From: Sparassis latifolia
Lineage: Eukaryota > Basidiomycota > Agaricomycetes > Polyporales > Sparassidaceae
Direction: 5' to 3'
Assembly: GCA_018466975.1 (NCBI GenBank)
Contig: CM031559.1
Span: 124,001-188,000, forward strand
Length of the DNA: 64,000 nucleotides
Shown here piece by piece: positions 11,850 through 24,200 of the stretch (position 1 is the first letter of the stretch; every line of letters begins with the position of its first letter). The notes under the pieces were generated by a model that saw only the letters and a program-made list of their open reading frames with translations, did not search any database and was not told where the DNA came from. Made by a program: the position numbers and the translations under genes.

Positions 11850-12900
11850 CACCTAAAGGAGACGGGCACCCTGTCGACGAGCTTGGGGCGTCCGCGCCGG
11901 CCGGGACGCTACAGGTTCGGCAGGTCCGAGTTGGGAAGGCCACTCCACAGCTGGATCCTCCGCGCGCTGGTAGGGCTCCGAGATCATGATGCGCTCATGT
12001 TGTCGAATACGAGCGCGGTGAGCGGCATTGCGCCGTCTCGGATAAATGGGTTTGCACTGGGGTTGAATGGGAGGAGGATGTTCTCGAGCGTCATAGCCTC
12101 CAGGTATGGCAGGGCGGCGGGGAGGCGGCGAGGATGGAAACATCGTCAGGTCGGACACGAACGCACGCGTCTGCGGAGGCGGAAAAGACTCGGATATCGC
12201 GGAGGGGCGAGGGGCGCAATTCCTCGCAGACAGAGTGGTCATCGAGGTAGATGCAAGGCACAGTGAGGGGTATGAGCATCAAGAATCCAGAAAATGGAGC
12301 AGTACGAAATTGTGAGTATACACGAGAAGAGGAAGTGTGGAGGAAGTGGGAACTCTTCATTTCCAACACGGAGTATCGATACCAATGAAGACTGGTTTGC
12401 CAGAGGGACACGATCATGAGAGAAAGGGAACATAGATCCACAGGAGTCGGAGATTAATCACAGAATGCAGCGCTCTAGGCACATACATCATATGTGTCTG
12501 ACAGCAAGGCAAGGAACAACATACTGCAGACAAGAACTTGTCGCACAGTTTCAGTTCCATTGAGATACTGTTATGCACAAGGGAGAATATAGATAGCAAT
12601 GCAGATGGCAGGTACAACCTGGAATTAGAAAGCTGTACACTGAGCGATAAGACATGAAAAACGCTTGCGTACCGTGGACTGCCTCTTTCTCGATCTCCGT
12701 TCCCAATTGGGGAACGTCCACCGTTGTACGTTCCTCTGGTGCCCCTGCCGACTCAATGAGGACGTGGGACCCGTAACTAACACAGGATGACACCTGGCTA
12801 TCCAAAACGATTCTTCTGCCATGTAAGTGAGTTGGACAGAGCGCTCGGTCGGCGTCAAGCCTGGGGAGAGATGCATGGCGCGGCGCGGTTAGAGTGACGG
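11850..12900 (-). pseudogene. Degenerate leucine-rich (F-box-like) protein, unit 2
   Basis: Minus-strand counterpart of the unit 1 remnant. One frame gives YLDDHSVCEELRPS followed by DIRVFSASADACVRVRPDD near 12,250-12,130. The pieces lie in different frames, so no continuous protein can be read. The family assignment is tentative. Confidence 0.35.
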
Positions 12901-14891
12901 GCATAAAGAGCGGTATAGAGACCTAGTGAGAAACTCAGCAAAGCAAGGCTCGTATGCCTAAGGAGCTTCGAGCAATTGGCTGTAGGCAGTACTTGGCGGA
13001 GGTGTCGAGAACGACAACTGCGCGCTAATCTGATACCTGATCTGAGGAGCACGAGGCTATCAAACATCTTGTCGGGTAATACTTAATCTTGGAAAAATAC
13101 CAGGCTTCCGATCCATTGTTCACTCGAAGGTGTGTCTTTTCAGAAAGAGCACTAATACGTGTAATTAACTGCCTATCGTACTCGACGCCCGAGACCTACG
13201 GATCCGTCAGTCGACTCACCGCGATACCCGAGTCTCGAGTACTGAGTTGCTATAAGACTCTAGGAAACAAGAAAGAATGTATTCAGCAACCGGACGAGCA
13301 AAGTTGAATGGGCCCCATTTCAACGCCGACATTTTCCAACCCTTGGCTCCAGGCGCTGTTTATTATACAGTGCGGTGACCGACTCGTGCCATGTTTCAAG
13401 GGCCCAGTGTTCGTTACGAAGCAGACGATAACTCTGTCTCGTTGATCATATTTCTGTGAATGAATGCATCAGACAGGAACCACAACAAATTGTTTGCTTT
13501 TCGTCACCGGTCACTTCCCTGCAAGGCTGTCATCTACCACACGCCAGTTCAAAGCGTGTCAACCATAAGTCTGAGGTTTGATATTCCAAATGTGCCTTCC
13601 CCGGGAGGAAAACGCCGTGAATCATATCACCGCCAGCACTGGTATATCGATGTTTCTATTGTGGAATCGAAGACTGCGGATTCAAAGTGCGTCTTGAATG
13701 GAATGCTTCAACAGTGAGCGGTGAGCACAAGTTTCGGCTTCGGCACAAGTGGCAACCCATGACAACATACGCGCCTGCATGTCGCCAAATATAGATCCAT
13801 CGCCGATACTGACGCTAAGTGTCCGCGAAGTCATAGCAGACCTATGTACGGATTCTGAGGATACTTGTTGGGGAAGTGCTCATGAAGTCTAGAGCCGCGA
13901 TACGTTGGCCAGACTGCAAACAATATGCTGGGCAGTATTCCTATGTGAGGAGAGCGAAATGGCTTTTAGATGATTGGGGAGAAAGCACCCAACCATTGCG
14001 AGAAATTTCGAATCTCTGGAAGGAGACTGGCTAGAAGGGCAGATAAAGCATCAGCATCAGTGAGGCTCTGTGTACAATATCATCATTGACTCTTACGGCG
14101 TTCTCCTAGGACCTGGTGATAAGCTTCGGAATTCAGATGATGAAAACTAGAATTCGACGCCTTAGCCCCGAGTGACGGATGATTGGTGCACAGCAACATG
14201 CCCGTGTCTCGACAAACGATTCAGATTCAGCAGACGCACCCAGCAAGAAGCTCATGTATCTGATGCAGCCCTTGTACAGTGCCTCTCGAGCTTCAATTTT
14301 CATGATATTCCGCGATTCCGTTCAATCGAAGTAGGTGGCCACTACTGCAATCGATGAACACTTTGAAAAGGCATCAGCACGCATAACCTCAACTCCGCAC
14401 ACCTTGTACAGGACCGAATGAGAAACCCTTCCGGCTTCCACGTACAAGGACTAGTTTTAATATTCCTCACGAATTGAGGAGCAAGTCTTGTAGATATTGC
14501 CCAATTGTTTTCGGGGGCATGATCAAGCTTCCAATTGCGTATAAGCGCTAGTATGTGACACCAGTGGTGTCACGGTTACATCACATTCGAATTCATCATC
14601 ATCTGTTCTCTGTTCCCAGGTACCCTCGCCGGCGAGTTGCTATAGTATGTACCATATGGTGACGGCGGCTTCATCTGGTGCATGTTGGTATACATTACTG
14701 GGGTCCATTGAACTTCCCACCACCAGTAAGCATACAGTTTGGCTGTGCCTGTCCATGAGATCAACTGCGATGCGGATGCTGCATAAAACACGGCTTCTGG
14801 GTGAAGACATACCTTCCCTTCAGTCGAAAGGCGACCCTTGTTCTACTGTGAAAAAGCATCTGCGCTTTTCAGCATATCTAGCATTATTGAG
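12901..14891. other. Spacer in unit 2, no gene recognised
   Basis: Collinear with 6,560-8,517 of unit 1. It contains an extra block of about 85 bases near 13,240-13,325 that is absent from unit 1, and the conserved short frame at 13,460-13,717. Nothing else could be supported. Confidence 0.4.
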
Positions 14892-16679
14892 ATGTCCAAT
14901 AACTCGACGGAACTCCGTCAATTCAGGGCTATATGGCGTACTGTTTCTGCCAGAGATCCGAAGTGCGCCTTCACCTTTCTTCCTTAGTGAGGTTTGCTGA
15001 CATCAACTCCTGCCGTTGTTCAGACAACCGGTACACTATTGCGATGCATCAAATGCTGGTGAATCTTCCATATTCCAATGAAGCTTGTGAGCAGATCTGA
15101 CGCATTTCTTTATGAGCATTGGTACTGTATTACAACGTACTCATCCTCGCGCAAGAGAGAGAGTGCATATGGAGGCGTCGCAAATTTACCGGAGTGACAA
15201 TGTTGTATCTAATGAACAAGTTTGGGAGTATCGGATGGGCAATCAGCAACTTGCTCTCAATACCTAATTGGAGCTCAGTAAACGTGAGCTTGAGGTTCCT
15301 TTTTGGCACCACATCCGCGTATGCTCACTGACATTTGGACGCAGGTGTCCCGTACCTTTTTTCTGCAGTGGCTGAGAAAGTACTGGTACTGACACTTACA
15401 CTCTGGCAGTGGGTTGGCCCTGCTCTATGTATCCATAGGCTTCACTATCATCACGGGTCTCACGTCAACAGGTGAACGACTGTGATTTCTCTCACTTTTG
15501 ATATGATCGTTTTACTCGGATGCATGCAGTATTCGACTCTCTAAGAGTGTATGCAGTAGGCGGCAGGTCATGGCGCTATGCCGCGGTGGTGGCTGTGCTG
15601 AATTCCACGTTTCTCCCTCAGTATATTGTGGGTGGATTTTGTTGCGAGACGCATTGAAAATGTCTGTTCATTGTTGATCGATTCCAGTGTCTCGGGGTCT
15701 ATATTGGGTATACATTTGATCTCCAAGACGTTTCCAACACTATCCGACTTATTACCGACACGCCTGAGCTCCTGGCCATATATTCCATGTACGTGGTTGC
15801 TGCTCGCCGAGGTATGCACTACCTAACTCATGGGATACAGAAGTATATAACTTCCAACCTGTTATCTCGCGGTCTTCATTCATAAGTTGCATTTAACAGC
15901 AACTATGGTGAACTGGGCGTGTTCCGTTATTGCGGACCTGATCGTGCTATTTGTCACTTGGTCCAGCACTTACAAGATCAAGAGAGATGCCGATCGTGTA
16001 AAAATGAAGGCACCATTGGCCACTCTGCTGTTGCGAGATGGTAAGCATGAAATCATGTTGCCTGCATGTAATATCTGATCCATGTTTAGGCACTGTGTAC
16101 TTCCTGTGCGCACAGTTCTGTCTAGATGCCTGTCTATTCTGATGTTTGTACAGCTTATTCTTCATTAGTGACATTATTACCTTAGTTGCTTCCCTGAACG
16201 ACGTAAGTCTTACTCCTTCTCGAATGTTCCACCCACAAAATTCATCCCTCTGCAGACCTTTTACTATGTCGATTGTCTTACGTGGCCGTCCGTCTACACC
16301 TCCCTATTTGGGCTTCCCATCACCGTCACTGACATTATCTCTACACAGAGCCTCATCCATGGTGTTGTCGAGCTTCATTCTCAACCTCCGTGAGATCTAC
16401 ATGTCAGACACCAGCGGGCCGTACTCGCGACCGTCCTTTGACGTCTCACGCGCGTCAGACCTACGCTTGGCGTCGCGTATTGTAGGAAACATCGGCGCGC
16501 CGCTCAGTCTCAGCATTGCATCACCCGTTGATGGCGATAATGTCGCGGAGCACGATTTACCGGGCGACGGGTTGGAGGATGAAGACGGAGATGAGCTGAG
16601 CGATGACGAGATTCAGGAGGTTCCACGGGTCGCGCATAATCCTCTCGCAGCGGATTTCGTGGAAGAGGAGTACTATTAG
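14892..16679 (+). CDS. DUF6533 membrane protein, unit 2 copy
   Basis: Multi-exon gene parallel to the one at 8518-10314. The first exon starts MSNNSTELRQF and ends before a 38-nt intron (donor GTGAGG, acceptor TTCAG). Next come an HYCDASNA exon, then LVLYYNVLILAQERECIWR with FTGVTMLYLMNKFGSIGWA, an exon where the unit 1 stop is TGG, the FDSLRVYAVGGRSWRYAAV exon, the VNWACSVIADLIVLFVTW exon, APLATLLLRDG, and a last exon with SSFILNLREIYMSD and an acidic tail rich in D and E. This order is typical of DUF6533 proteins, which have several transmembrane helices and unknown function. The junctions near 15,640-15,900 could not be fixed, so an undetected lesion there is possible. Otherwise this copy looks intact. 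Confidence 0.6.
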
Positions 16680-16979
16680 GGATCTCGCAATGCAACGTGC
16701 GTCTCATTATCGTGCACCTTTACTCCAATCACGTCGACTCACCCTTCTGTGTACCGCCATTCTCCCGCAATAGGGCAGCCAACATATTACAATGACTCGG
16801 AAGCTTCTCGGACACAGTCAAACTATGGCACTACGTTCGCATGACACCGTGTAGAATCGTATTACTTCACTACTGTCGGACAGTTCAGCCCAGCATATGC
16901 CTGGAGTAGCGGTTCAAATTCTTGTATATCTGCGCAACTACCTCATCCAACTTTCCTTTAGCCTTCGGGTCTGTCAATG

Positions 16980-17604
16980 CTATATCGTATAGCACGGACG
17001 GTATTATCGTGCCTGTGTAGAGGACACTCGTGCCACTGCTGGCCGATGAGGCCGCCCCCGAAGCTCTGTCTTGCAGGCATTGCTGTTTCTAGTCGTCTGG
17101 CTGACCGTGTGTGGACGGGTAGAGCGGTTATGTCTGATATCGGGCATGGGCCAGCGGTAGCTCAGAACTCCGAGAGACAGCGTGGATGAGAAGACTCAGA
17201 ACACAGAATCAAGCGCGCGGCTAACGAGATGGCAGGGCTTGGCCGCAGTCCACCTGGCAAGAACATTGTCGGACTGAAGCCTGTGATAGTGAGTTGGGAC
17301 AGGGGATGGGGGCGTACATAAATACGGTCCCTGTAAAGTTTGTCTGTCAGCAGGAACCGTGCGTACCAACACATTATATATCCATCATTTACTCTCGTTG
17401 TCGTGGCGAGGCGCCAAAGGCTTCGATGCACTTACGTGCGATGGGCAAGCACTAAATTCATAACAAAGTGGTGCGTTAAATGCTGATATGTCACTCGCAG
17501 GTACGCCACTGAGCGCGGGACAGAAGGGGCATATCACACACCCTGGAGAAGAAACGAAGAAACGAAGAAAAGAAATAGAAGTGGAAAGAGTGGAAGAACT
17601 TGAA
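16980..17604. other. Block of about 600 bp present in unit 2 only
   Basis: Unit 1 passes directly from the common 3' flank of the DUF6533 gene to the junction sequence, whereas unit 2 has this extra block. It ends in an A/G-rich stretch with repeats of GAAGAAACGAAG near 17,547-17,585. No open frame of note. A short match to a tRNA A-box near 17,150 has no B-box. Confidence 0.5.
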
Positions 17605-17947
17605 GTCGATACAACCTGGATTCGGTCAGTCGTATGGTCGCATAGCGCACAAGCTCTCGTTCCAAGTCTTCGACCCTTCCTGAGGCCCGACGCGTTGAAT
17701 AGTCGCAGCAGACGCGGGGGAGAAGGAGCCCTGCATCCATCCGATTAACATGCCACTGGCCTCGGACCTCACCACGACACCGACATCTCAGCATACGCAA
17801 CGACAGCTCCGGATCACGCGCGCTATCCCATTTTTCATTTCATACAAACAACTTGGATCCCGTCAACTGCCATCCGACTCTCCTCGCGAACGCTCCCTGC
17901 TCCAAGAATATTTTCCGACGACATGCAAATGGACAAGGTCGGCAGGT

Positions 17948-18108
17948 CTAAGCCTTCGGAGCCTCGCCACACGCGCAGTTCGGGTACGAACACGCCCCGA
18001 CGCCAGAAGCGGCAGACGCACACTTGACGTTCGAAGGGGGCAGCTCGGGCTGCACCAACAGAGCATCAGAAAAAGCGCTAAATCTGAGAGCGATGGAAGC
18101 CGTACCAT
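17948..18108 (-). CDS. Four-cysteine small peptide gene, copy C
   Basis: Exon 2 at 17,948-18,049 encodes the same peptide as copies A and B. The ATG is at 18,106-18,108 and the proposed intron 18,050-18,105 (56 nt) starts GTACGG, has CTGAT and ends GTGCAG. The frame is intact. This is the only gene of the truncated third tandem unit. Confidence 0.6.
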
Positions 18109-18201
18109 AGTAAGTTTGGCTAAAGTTGCAGGGGGTGGTGTAAAACTGTGGTGGTTTGGTGAATGGGTGGGCTGGTGATGGAGCCCTCGACGACTGTAGG
18201 T

Positions 18202-18360
18202 CTTTTATATATTCAGAATCGAGGGTTACTCAGACCTGCCGAGTTAGGGCACCGTAGGTCGCGGAGCGAGCGAGCAAATCGAGTCCCGCGCATTTGCACG
18301 ATCGTGATCGTGCCGCGGTCCAGCATGACCCCCACGATCTCACCAAAGGCCAATAGGGAT
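18202..18360 (-). promoter_or_regulatory. Promoter of peptide gene C
   Basis: TATA box (ATATATAAAAG on the minus strand, 18,202-18,212), conserved block GATCGTGCAAATGCGCGGG near 18,284-18,304 and a CCAAT-type box near 18,345-18,352. Confidence 0.6.
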
Positions 18361-18619
18361 CTGGCAAATTGTAGGTGCGTCGTTCCTCTCCAAGTCGTGC
18401 GGAGATCTACAGGTCCATGTTCCATCGCTCGACATTCTGGCCCGCCTCAGGGCCGCGCACCCTGTGAGCTCCTCGGTGTCACTGGGCCCAGGGTCCTCTC
18501 AGTTCTGTCTTCTCTGAGCCATCGCCCATCGCCCCAACTTCCGAGCTACTACCGGCCGACCCGTCGGACACACTGGATTTGAAATTCTAGTGCGAGCCAC
18601 GTATAGGCGGTATCATCGC

Positions 18620-19090
18620 ATCCAAAGTAGGCCCTGACCACCTGGGGGTGCGGCGCCGCTGTCCGCACGAGATATCCTGCGGGGTGCGTGTACGGCCCGC
18701 CGTGGTTTAGGTACCAGAACTTGAATCCACCGTAAGCGGCTGCACGTTGTACGAGCCATTACAAGTCAGCTGTTAAGATGCCGGCTGATTCTTCTCTGTG
18801 CGTACCACTCGGAGCTCGTACTCTCAGCGTCGACAGCAAACTCGGGAGTGTTATCAAATAAAAAATTCGTCAGGATTCTAACAAGCTTAAGCCCCAGCAC
18901 CCCGCGCGACATGAGCAGTCTGGTATGTCAGACCTTGCTGTATAATCACTTCTGGCAACTGCGCATCGGTCACGACGAAGCGTCCTCAGATGAGGACGTC
19001 AGTGGCACAAGTACAACATCTGAATTACCATATCAAGCGATAGAACAGAGACCTATAGACGCAGAGGCACCAAGATGTACTGCACTTACA
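18620..19090. repeat. Dispersed repeat, copy 1
   Basis: Matches 22,140-22,400 in the same orientation. Shared stretches are GGTGCGGCGCCGC, GAGATATC then TTCGTCAGGAT, and the CCGCGCG region. Copy 1 has about 200 additional bases in the middle. A minus-strand reading gives LVRILTNFLFDNT here and LVGILTNFLFENS in copy 2. This may be an eroded protein-coding exon, but no family is recognised. Confidence 0.6.
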
Positions 19091-19119
19091 ATTCGCCCGT
19101 TCCCTACTGGCCCCTCCGG

Positions 19120-19440
19120 AGATCGTGCAAATGCGCGGGACTCGATTTGGCTCGCTCGCTCGGCGACCTACGGTGTCCTATCTGAGCAGGTCTGAATATC
19201 AATACGTGAACGTCAGAACAGATAGAAAGACCTGCAGTGGACGAGGGCTCCATCATAGTTTTACACCATCCCCTGCAACTTCGGCTCCTGCCGCCGTATA
19301 CTACGCGCTTTGACCGATTGGTTCCGATTGTTTCTCGGTGCAGCCCGAGCAGGCCCCCCCAACACCAAGTGCGCATCGGCAGCCCTCTGACATCGGGGGC
19401 GTGCTCCTACCCAAAGTGCGCGTGCGGCGAGGCTCCGAAT
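19120..19440 (+). pseudogene. Four-cysteine peptide gene remnant, copy D
   Basis: The only copy outside the large inverted repeat on the plus strand. The promoter block GATCGTGCAAATGCGCGGG is present near 19,122, but the TATA box has decayed to ATAGAAAGACC and the ATG region is lost. The exon 2 remnant near 19,343-19,435 keeps GACSYPKCACGEAPNA, but a change in a C run shifts its first half out of frame. Non-functional by these three lesions. Confidence 0.65.
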
Positions 19441-20900
19441 GCGCAGACGCACGTACCGACGGTCCGCATGGCGTTCGGAGCTGGCGGCGTTGAATAGGTT
19501 CGCGAGGAGGCCGTTGGAACTGAGAAATGGTTTCTTCAGCTCGACTGGTTTCGGACAGCTATTAGCAACAATACGTTTCGTCACTCCACAACGCTGCGAG
19601 GCGCACTCGCAGGTAAGGAGCACCCAGAGCGCTGCAGAAAATAAGACACACACTAGGGTTTACACGCGATTTACTACGAGAAACGCTGGCTTGCATAAGA
19701 TGAGTCGGCGTATCCTCGTCGGAGTTGTGCCAGCCGTCTTACAGCGTCCTCCTCTTAGTGCTCGTCTTAATCCGGCAATGGTCGATAAAAAGGGTAAGTC
19801 TCTGAAAAACATATATCACATGATCTCTCAAAACATATCCTAGGATAAAGCCTGGGCTCCTTCCGTGGGTTCTGCAGCACGACAAATCCCCCCATTCAGC
19901 TTCGCTCAAGTTTGGAAACTGCGTAGTGGCACTTCCGAGCTCGTCCGGACTCCGTACTCTGGATCTGACAGAAATGGGGAAGAGGCGGGACGATCTTTGC
20001 TGGCGGCTGAGCATGCATCATATGGGCTGTGTCAACGGTGTTCGCTCATCCGGACGCGATATTACCAATCGTACCACGCCCCATATGCGCGAAAAAAACT
20101 CGAGGTCGATGACAAAGGCGAGCAACATTTTTTTCCTCCGGTCGCGCCATACCCAGGCTTACAGAATGCCTTCCCGCCAGGCGTCTGGAACATGGTAGAA
20201 TAAGTAGTCTGCGACTCCGGCTCTCGGCAGGTTTGCTTGTTCTCTCCGTCCCCCATCTGAGAAACATCGTAGGCTTAGTGATCATTGTCAGTGTCGTCCG
20301 CCATGCCCTCCGAGCCCGCACCCAAGCTGTTCCAGCCGATCAAAGTCGGCGACATGACGCTGGCGCATCGCGTCGTCCTCGCGCCGCTCACGCGCTTCCG
20401 CGCCGACGCGGCCCACGTACACGGCGATCTCGCAGTCGAGTATTACACGCAGCGCGCAAGCGTCCCCGGGACGTTGCTCATCACGGAGGCGACGTTCATC
20501 TCTGCGAACGCCGGCGGATTCGCGCATGTGCCGGGCATGTGGAACGAGGCCCAGATCGCGGCGTGGAAGCGGGTGAGTGTGTGCTCGATTTCGTCGGAAT
20601 GCGCGCAGTCGGGAGAGTACCGTTGTCCAGGGCATACGTACACTCTCTAGTTGTGTGCGTGGAAGGGGAAAGACTGACCTCGTTGTAGGTAACAGATGCC
20701 GTCCACGCGAAGGGCTCGTACATCTACGTCCAGCTTTGGGCTCTAGGGCGAGCTGCAGACTCCGAAGAGCTCCAGAAGGAAGACACGTCGTTCGAGTACG
20801 TCGCCGCGTCGGACATCCAGTTGACCGGGAAGCCGACCGCCCCTCGTCCGTTGACGGAGAAGGGTACGTTCCGTTATCCCAACCTTGGAAATCCCGCTGA

Positions 20901-21236
<336 letters not shown>

Positions 21237-24200
21237 TAGACATGCGCATGGAGGATCCCGTGCCGACATTCACGTATGTCGTCTCGCGGATCGCGGAGCT
21301 GTACCCAGACCTCGCGTACATCCACTTTGTGGAGCCGTGGGTTTCGGGTACCACGGATCGGGCTGTGAGGGAGGGGGAGGTGCGTACAGGTTTGTCCCTT
21401 GTGGAGCCCTCGATCAGAGACCGAAGCGCCATCCGCAGACGAACGACTACTTCCGCAAGATATGGGCGCCCCGGCCAGTCATCAGCGCCGGTGGGTATAC
21501 CCGCGAGCACGCGCTGGATGCGGCTGACAAGAAGGGCGACCTCATCGCCTTTGGCAGGGCCTACATTTCGAACGTGCGTAAACGCCGCTGTGCTCTCATT
21601 GCTTGTGCTGATGTGAGCGAGCGAGCAGCCCGACCTCCCTCTGCGTCTGCGCAAGAACATCCCCTGGTGCAGTACGATCGCAGCACCGTCTACATTCCCG
21701 AGGCGCCAAAGGGGTATATCGACTACGCGTTCGCGGACGCGGCTGCATTATAGATAGAGCGGTGTAGACTTGATCTAGAGGATCGCACTTGCCGATAGAA
21801 CAGAGAGCCCGCTCGTGATTTACCCCGTTTGCAACAGTAGTTAAGAGCCTATCGTTGCGACAATCTTTAACGATGTTCCGCGGAAAGCAGCGCTCGCAGT
21901 GGTATGCATCCCGTAGCGTACCTGCTCCGTTAAGCTGCACCTCGGTACTTGCAGATTTCAGCAGGCGACGCCGATCCAGCGTTGGACTTTGAAGAGCCGC
22001 AGCCCACGTCCATGCAGAAACGATCCCCGCGCAGCACGAGAAGGCCAATACCGCGAGCAATTATAAAACACGGCTGCAGATTTTTCCAAAGTCATCCCCG
22101 GAGTCTCGCACAACAATAAGCAAAGTGACCTTGTCGCGGTAGGCCCTCGCCACCTGCAGGGGGGGGGGTGCGGCGCCGCCGTCCGCGCGAGATATCTTGC
22201 GGGACTGTTCTCAAACAAAAAGTTCGTCAGGATCCCAACAAGCCCAAGCCCCCGCACCCCGCGCGGAACGAGCAGCAGTCTCGCATCTCGCACCTCAAAC
22301 CTTGCCGCCGTATTCATCCCTTCTGGCTGCAACCAATCGTCGGTGGCACAAGTGACACCATCCGAAGCTGAAGCGCCGTATCGCGGGCCTGTAGACGCAG
22401 AGCCCACCAAGATGACGCAGACGCGCCCACCAAGATGATGGCGAGGAGACGCAGACGCGCCCACCTGTCCGACGGTCGCGAGCAGGCGGCGTCGAGCAGG
22501 TCCGCGCGGGGGACTCGAGATTGCGTGAACCGAGAAACGTTTTAAATTTTTGATTTTAACTGAGCGTGAGGGGGGCGCTGTGGGCACCGCGTCACCATCT
22601 CACTCTCTCTCAGGTTCGTCGTCAACTCCCAGGGTTCCGCCGCGCTCTTCGTCTTGGGGCGTGCCACGAACAAGGGGAGACCGTGCACGCCGACGCGCCC
22701 GCATCCGCGTCCAGCCGTCCCTTCCGGGCTCAGAGCGCCGTGTCGTCGAGGGAGGGGCGGCGACGATTCCCACGCGGACGCGCTGGCGGGGGAGCGAATA
22801 ACGGGGGGGCGGTGTTCCGCGCGCGCGTCGATCCCGAGTGTATGATGTGAACGACGCATGGCGAGATGGCACGGCGCGCTGTTGGGGAAGGCGCGGGGTA
22901 TTCGGGCGGAGGCGGGACGGGCGGGGGGGCTTGTGCGAGAAGTGGCCGCGGTCCGATAATACGTGGACGATCGCCTCGCTTTTTTTGTCCTTGGATTGCG
23001 AGGGTGCGAGCCTACGTACAGTCCGTCTTGGATACAGTCTAATCGCCTGAGGCACATCCAGCGCAAAACGGAAGAATGACGCGCTGCATCTAGAGTCCGG
23101 ACCGGGGGACATCGTGGTCGTCTTGCCTCCGTTCCCTGGATAGAGATGCACGGACCCGCGGACCGCTGCTGGCAGTTCTGCAGTTACGGCCAGCTCGGGA
23201 CGCGCTCTCCGCCCCTCGGCCAGGCCTGCTGACGTGCCCATCTGGCATTCCGAGCGCATCGCGGGTTGAGAGGCGTGAGGACGGTGACAGGGTGGAGGTG
23301 GACGGGTACGACGGGCTGGCCAAACATCTGCATCAAATAATGTACTTCAAGATGTGTGTGTGTCGTGCAGACGTACCTCTTGCGAACGACGCCATCCTGT
23401 TGGACTCGACACGAGTCTCGAGACGGGAAAATATGCTGGCGGGACTCACACCGCTCTCCCCGTTTTCCACCCTTGCCCCATCTCGAGGCGCGACTCGGCG
23501 GTGTGCGGCCGCCTGGAGGAGAACGGGACACGCTGTCGACGAGGTAGGGGCGTATGTGCCGTCGGGGACGCCACAGCGCGGGTAGACCCTGAGATCGTGC
23601 CACGCCAAGGTGTGGAACACGAGCGCGGCGAGCGACGTCAGGCTGGCTGGGGTGTGCGTGCAGTGGGGTCGAATGGCAAGATGGGTGCTGCTGGTGCGGC
23701 GAGGAGGCCGTGGGACGAGAACACGCGGAGGCGAGGATAGATATATCGTAGTGACACGAACGCGGAGAGGCGGGGAAGACGCGGACGTTGCAGGTGCTCC
23801 AGATCTAGAGCGCGATTGCCGCCGTTCTTGAGTATGTGGATATCATCCGCCGGATGTTCGTCATGGAGCGTGGAGAGGATCCGCCGTCGTCTAATTGGAG
23901 GCCGCTGCTTGGGCGCCTCTGCCATGGGCCGAGACGCGCGCGCACACGTCCCTTGTCTAGTCTGCCCGAAGACGCGCTCGCCTTCACGCTGTGCACCACG
24001 TCCCAACCGTTCTATCCGCGCTCCAGCTCCTAGTGCCCGACGACCATCCGCGTCCCTTCTGCCCCACAAGCAGACGACAGAGCCGCACCCCAGCTGGCTC
24101 GCGTACAACTTCGCGCGGACGCCGCCGCCTCCCTCTAGGCCTCCTGCAGCACCGCCCCGCACTGCGCGGCGCACACGCTCGACCCGCGCGCCGCCCTGCT

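Larger units (their letters stand above)
10633..17604. repeat. Tandem duplication unit 2 (about 7.0 kb)
   Basis: Starts with the junction sequence that reappears at about 17,605. It holds peptide gene B, an F-box-like remnant and the better preserved DUF6533 gene. It is longer than unit 1, mainly because of about 600 extra bases near 16,980-17,600. Confidence 0.85.
17605..18590. repeat. Tandem duplication unit 3, truncated
   Basis: Begins with the same GATTCGGTCAGTCGTATGG junction as unit 2. It carries the peptide gene with its promoter and then loses homology near 18,500-18,590, before the F-box-like and DUF6533 parts. Confidence 0.8.
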